Below are positions 5,932 through 8,255 of a stretch of DNA of 8,255 nucleotides, one piece after another (the first letter of the stretch is position 1; each line of letters begins with the position of its first letter). A program made the position numbers and the translations under genes. The notes below the pieces were generated by a model, which was given only the letters and a program-made list of their open reading frames with translations, did not search any database and had not been told where the DNA came from. The stretch lies in NCBI GenBank assembly GCA_905233965.1, contig CAJOFG010000077.1, positions 1-8,255 of the forward strand, read 5' to 3'. Source of the DNA: an uncultured Selenomonadaceae bacterium. Lineage in GTDB: Bacteria; Bacillota; Negativicutes; Selenomonadales; Selenomonadaceae.

Positions 5932-6437
5932 AAGCCGGCACGATTATTTTCTCGATGTCAATCGCGATTTGGTTCTTGAGCAACTTTAATTCTTCCGGCA
6001 TGACGGAGGACATGGACGAAAGTTATCTTGCCGGAATAGGTTCGGCGACGGCTGTACTTTTTGCGCCGCAGGGATTTGACACTTGGGAAGCCGGCGCGTC
6101 AATCGTAACCGGAGTTTTGGCGAAGGAAGCTGTTGTTTCGACAATGGGTATCCTCTACGGCGCGGAAGATGAAGTTTCGACGGAGCCGGACGAAGCGGAA
6201 GAGGCATCCTCACTTTTGGCGGCAACTTCTTTGGGAACGACCTTTACACCTTTGACGGCGATCGCCTTCATGATTTTCGTACAGCTTTATTCGCCGTGCG
6301 TCACCGCATTGGGTACGATAAAAAAAGAAACCCGCTCCTGGAAGTGGATGGGCTTTGCGTTCTTGTACACCTGCGGAGTCGCTTGGATTTTGTCGCTGTT
6401 GGTTTATCAGGGAGGAAAACTTCTCGGTTTTGAGTAA
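5871..6437 (+). CDS. feoB: FeoB, C-terminal part (downstream of the frameshift)
   Basis: 188 residues from ATG 5871, but FeoB-like sequence in this frame begins earlier, at about 5856, with LPPYR. No ribosome binding site precedes the ATG, so it is a continuation of feoB rather than an independent gene. It carries the family segment TWDKGKGYLVKAGTIIF, the helix before FLSNFN, the conserved GVLAKEAVVSTMGILYG (about 81-97), then YSPCVTALGTIKKET (about 140-154) and a final hydrophobic helix. Joined with the first part, the gene would span 4525-6437, about 638 residues, normal for Firmicutes FeoB. A stretch of about five residues usually present between GEES and LPPYR is missing, which fits a deletion of about 16 nt. 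Everything else in this half looks conserved, so the lesion is recent or is a sequencing or assembly error. Confidence 0.85.
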   Translation: MPDIKTVLLETWDKGKGYLVKAGTIIFSMSIAIWFLSNFNSSGMTEDMDESYLAGIGSATAVLFAPQGFDTWEAGASIVTGVLAKEAVVSTMGILYGAEDEVSTEPDEAEEASSLLAATSLGTTFTPLTAIAFMIFVQLYSPCVTALGTIKKETRSWKWMGFAFLYTCGVAWILSLLVYQGGKLLGFE

Positions 6438-6460
6438 AAAAATTTGAGGGAGATGATTTC

Positions 6461-6631
6461 ATGGTTGCAACGGTTGTACTCGGAATTTTAATCGCCGGTG
6501 CATTCGGATACGGTTTGAGAACGATTTACAAAAGTTTTTTCAAAGGCGAAGCGGCTTGCTGCGAAAGCGGCGGTTCGACTTGCAACTGCGGTTGTGCAAA
6601 TTGTCCTTCACACTCAAATGAAGTAAAATAA
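6461..6631 (+). CDS. FeoB-associated Cys-rich membrane protein
   Basis: 56 residues, with GAGGGAG at 6446-6452 upstream. One N-terminal membrane helix (about 3-19, VATVVLGILIAGAFGYG) is followed by a basic stretch (RTIYKSFFKG) and a Cys-rich tail with C33, C34, C41, C43, C45 and C48 ending in SHSNEVK. This matches the small FeoB-associated Cys-rich family (Pfam style 'FeoB_associated'), found directly behind feoB in many anaerobic Firmicutes. It starts 23 nt after the feoB stop and ends the operon before a strong terminator. It is thought to replace FeoC or to hand over iron at the membrane; that role is inferred from location and cysteines. Confidence 0.88.
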   Translation: MVATVVLGILIAGAFGYGLRTIYKSFFKGEAACCESGGSTCNCGCANCPSHSNEVK

Positions 6632-6642
6632 AATATTCCCGG

Positions 6643-6677
6643 TCGCCCGACAAAAAATGTTCGGGCGATTTTTTATT
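6643..6677 (+). terminator. Strong intrinsic terminator ending the feo operon
   Basis: TCGCCCGA (6643-6650) pairs perfectly with TCGGGCGA (6661-6668) around a 10-nt loop and is followed by six T (6669-6674). It is GC-rich and the clearest terminator in the window. Confidence 0.9.
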
Positions 6678-6721
6678 GTGCATTTATGAAAAATTTTTTC
6701 CGGAATAATTGTTTTCCCGAA

Positions 6722-6752
6722 TTGACATCTCCCAAACGGGGGGGGGTATAAT
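6722..6752 (+). promoter_or_regulatory. Promoter with poly-G spacer, possibly phase-variable
   Basis: Perfect TTGACA at 6722-6727 and perfect TATAAT at 6747-6752, separated by 19 bp, two longer than optimal. The spacer ends in nine consecutive G (6738-6746). Slippage of the tract would change the spacing and so promoter strength, as known for poly-G promoters such as Neisseria porA. Expression switching here is inferred. Confidence 0.75.
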
Positions 6753-6774
6753 CCTTTTTAAAGGAGGAGATGAT

Positions 6775-7380
6775 ATGAAAAAGAACGTTTATTTTTTTCT
6801 GACTTTGGTTTTAATTTCGGTTTTGGTATCGGGTTGCATGAAGAGAGAAAGCCCGGAAATCACAATCAAAAATTTTTGCAATGCAATTTTGAAACATGAC
6901 AAAGAGAGTTTGTCAAAATTCGGTACCAATGCGGATGCGGACGGATTCAGAAATAAGATGATAAACGGATTGGCTCAGTCGTTTCAATCAACCGTAGGAA
7001 ATGGTATTACAAACGATCAGTCGCGACGTATTGCAGAGGCTGTTGTAGATTCTCTGCGTAAATCGAATGTTTCCACAAAATTAATTTCCGAAGACAAAGA
7101 TTCCGCCGTCGTGGAAGTTACCGTCAGTTGTTTGGATATCGGCGGTGCGATAGACAGAACGGTAAACGAAGTTGATCGAACCATGTCACCCTTTGCAGGC
7201 AATGCGGAAATCATTGAAGCATTTACTCAAACTTTGGTTAGAGAAGTCGGAAATTTGCAATCATCCGGGAGCAGAAGTTTTACGGTGAATTGTATTTGGG
7301 ACAGAGATAAAAAAGTTTGGAAACCGGAAGACGAATCATCATTCAACACACAGCTCGGAACTTCGATTATGGGACAGTAA
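6775..7380 (+). CDS. Putative surface/membrane lipoprotein of unknown function
   Basis: 201 residues from the ATG at 6775; AAGGAGGA at 6761-6768 is a near-perfect ribosome binding site 6 nt upstream, and an earlier frame start would lie inside the promoter. The N-terminus KKNVYFFLTLVLISVLVSGC is a type II signal peptide with lipobox LVSGC; Cys21 would be lipidated after cleavage. The mature domain is about 180 residues. It starts with helix ITIKNFCNAILKHDKESLSKF, the pattern of NTF2-like or DUF4878/DUF5105-type lipoproteins, and continues with strands (AVVEVTVSC; FTVNCIWDRDKKVWKPED). C115? and C173-region cysteines could pair; I cannot confirm. The assignment to DUF5105 is a guess from style. 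It is followed 14 nt later by the zinc-ribbon gene, so the two probably form one unit. Confidence 0.8.
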   Translation: MKKNVYFFLTLVLISVLVSGCMKRESPEITIKNFCNAILKHDKESLSKFGTNADADGFRNKMINGLAQSFQSTVGNGITNDQSRRIAEAVVDSLRKSNVSTKLISEDKDSAVVEVTVSCLDIGGAIDRTVNEVDRTMSPFAGNAEIIEAFTQTLVREVGNLQSSGSRSFTVNCIWDRDKKVWKPEDESSFNTQLGTSIMGQ

Positions 7381-7394
7381 AGGAGTGTGTACGA

Positions 7395-7452
7395 ATGGTA
7401 AATTTTTGTCCGAATTGCGGAAATAAGATTGAGCCGGGCAGTAAGTTTTGCA
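7395..7452 (+). repeat. Direct repeat, copy 1 of the zinc-ribbon-coding start (copy 2 at 8198-8255)
   Basis: Identical to 8198-8255 at 57 of 58 positions. The upstream ribosome-binding regions differ, so the match begins at the ATG; its right end is beyond the window. Confidence 0.85.
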
Positions 7453-8141
7453 GTTCATGCGGTAACCGTATAATCGATTCGGAAAACAGTACCGCGCAAA
7501 AACCGGCAACCGATTTAAAAAAATTTTCCGCGCAAAAACCGATTGAAGATTTTCAAAACAATTCGCCGACCGGATTTTCGGACGAGGAAGAAACCGAACA
7601 AAACGAAATGCCGAAAGAAGAATTTGTTCCCGACTCCGGAATAGGGCAAATGTTTTTCACCACGACCGGAAGATTAAATCGTTTGCGTTACTTAAAGAGA
7701 ATTTTGGTTTTGGGAATTTTCGGAGGAATTTTGTCGACCGCCGGGATTTTTTTGGATCAAACATTATTCCGTCAAGAATTCGGTTTGTTTTATGTAATCG
7801 CTCAATCATTCTTTTTGTGGTCTACGTATTGTTTGGACGTTCGCCGGTTAAAAGATTTGGACAAAGGAAATTTTTTGGCGATAATCAGGGCAAGCTTTGC
7901 AAGTATGCAGGCAATTTGTTTTGCTTTTTCGTGGCAAATAAACAGATTGTGTTGGAATTTGGGATTCGATAATTTTTATATTGACGACGAACGTATGGTT
8001 ATCGGTTTTGGCGGTGCATTCTTTTTGATCGGGTTGTACCTTTTTCTTACCGGCGGAACACCCGGAGCAAACAAATACGGACCGGATCCTTTGGAAAAAA
8101 ATTCATCAGGAAAACGGAAATATGATTACGACGATTTATAA
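7395..8141 (+). CDS. Zinc-ribbon and DUF805 domain membrane protein
   Basis: 248 residues from the ATG at 7395, with AGGAG at 7381-7385 nine nt upstream. The N-terminus is a double-knuckle zinc ribbon: CPNCG (C5, C8) and CSSCG (C19, C22). An acidic, Gln/Lys/Pro-rich linker (about 28-85) with a repeated AQKP motif (34-37 and 46-49) connects it to a DUF805 membrane domain. That domain carries FFTTTGRLNRLRYL (87-100), hydrophobic segments at about 102-120, 130-146, 152-175 and 202-219, the signature LDVRRLKDLDKG (137-148) and the closing GTPGANKYGPDP (221-232). The C-terminal tail is basic then acidic and likely cytoplasmic. Function is unknown in the family. It is co-transcribed with the lipoprotein, and a near-identical zinc-ribbon start follows at 8198. 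Confidence 0.88.
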   Translation: MVNFCPNCGNKIEPGSKFCSSCGNRIIDSENSTAQKPATDLKKFSAQKPIEDFQNNSPTGFSDEEETEQNEMPKEEFVPDSGIGQMFFTTTGRLNRLRYLKRILVLGIFGGILSTAGIFLDQTLFRQEFGLFYVIAQSFFLWSTYCLDVRRLKDLDKGNFLAIIRASFASMQAICFAFSWQINRLCWNLGFDNFYIDDERMVIGFGGAFFLIGLYLFLTGGTPGANKYGPDPLEKNSSGKRKYDYDDL

Positions 8142-8197
8142 AAAACATATGACGACTTGACGATTATTTTTTTACGAAATTCCGGAGGGATATCAAA

Positions 8198-8255
8198 ATG
8201 GTAAATTTTTGTCCGAATTGCGGAAAGAAGATTGAGCCGGGCAGTAAGTTTTGCA
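8198..8255 (+). CDS. Second zinc-ribbon protein, 5' end only (tandem paralogue, truncated by window)
   Basis: Only 19 codons are visible, MVNFCPNCGKKIEPGSKFC. The 58 nt match 7395-7452 at 57 positions; the single change turns Asn10 into Lys10. GGAGGGA at 8184-8190 is the ribosome binding site. It begins 56 nt after the previous stop with no clear terminator between, so it may be part of the same transcript. The C-terminal domain cannot be predicted; a second DUF805 domain is likely but unseen. Confidence 0.85.
   Translation, partial: MVNFCPNCGKKIEPGSKFC

Noticed and set aside
5845..5935. Programmed ribosomal frameshift in feoB
   Set aside because: No slippery heptamer and no downstream stem seen, and residues normally present in the family are missing here, so a deletion or error fits better.
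8142..8197. TTGACG at 8157 as a promoter for the second zinc-ribbon gene
   Set aside because: No acceptable -10 lies 16-18 bp downstream; read-through from the previous gene is simpler.
1..8255. tRNA, rRNA, CRISPR array, insertion sequence or attachment site
   Set aside because: No cloverleaf, regular spacer-repeat pattern, transposase or terminal inverted repeats were seen.

Overview
The window looks like a chromosomal stretch of a moderately AT-rich anaerobic bacterium of the Firmicutes type. The reasons are strong AGGAGG-like ribosome binding sites, A/T-rich intrinsic terminators, sigma-A-type promoters with 17-bp spacers, and the gene trio feoA, feoB and a FeoB-associated Cys-rich peptide. 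The TrmD and FeoB sequences and the small secreted helical-repeat protein feel most like Negativicutes (Selenomonas relatives). That placement is an impression from protein style, not a search result.

Left part (1-1772): the 3' part of an EcoRI-family adenine DNA methyltransferase, followed 21 nt later by a DUF262 + HNH nuclease gene. Together they look like a non-classical restriction-modification or defence pair. A bidirectional A/T-rich hairpin separates the nuclease gene from the convergent core gene trmD (1774-2466, minus strand), which here stands without rimM directly upstream.

Middle part (2467-4196): trmD diverges from a small basic 83-residue protein of unknown function. An approximately 80-bp promoter/operator cassette lies in front of that small gene (2475-2554). 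It recurs, 69/80 identical and ungapped, at 2948-3027 in front of a two-gene operon for secreted proteins: a two-repeat helical protein and a Pro/His/Gly-rich protein. The shared part includes tandem TTTAA-like boxes at 10-11 bp spacing just upstream of the -35, which suggests a common OmpR/PhoB-type response regulator.

Iron part (4237-6677): a promoter overlapped by a near-perfect 7-1-7 Fur box drives feoA, feoB and the small Cys-rich FeoB partner, closed by a strong terminator. feoB is interrupted by a frameshift near 5855, with the two halves in different frames. This is consistent with loss of about 16 nt, or with a sequence error.

Right part (6722-8255): a promoter with perfect TTGACA and TATAAT boxes and a run of nine G in its 19-bp spacer precedes a lipoprotein gene and a zinc-ribbon/DUF805 membrane protein gene. 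This has the layout of a phase-variable promoter. A second zinc-ribbon gene starts at 8198; its first 58 nt match the start of the previous gene at 57 positions, so a tandem paralogue runs off the window.

No tRNA, rRNA, CRISPR array or insertion sequence was seen.
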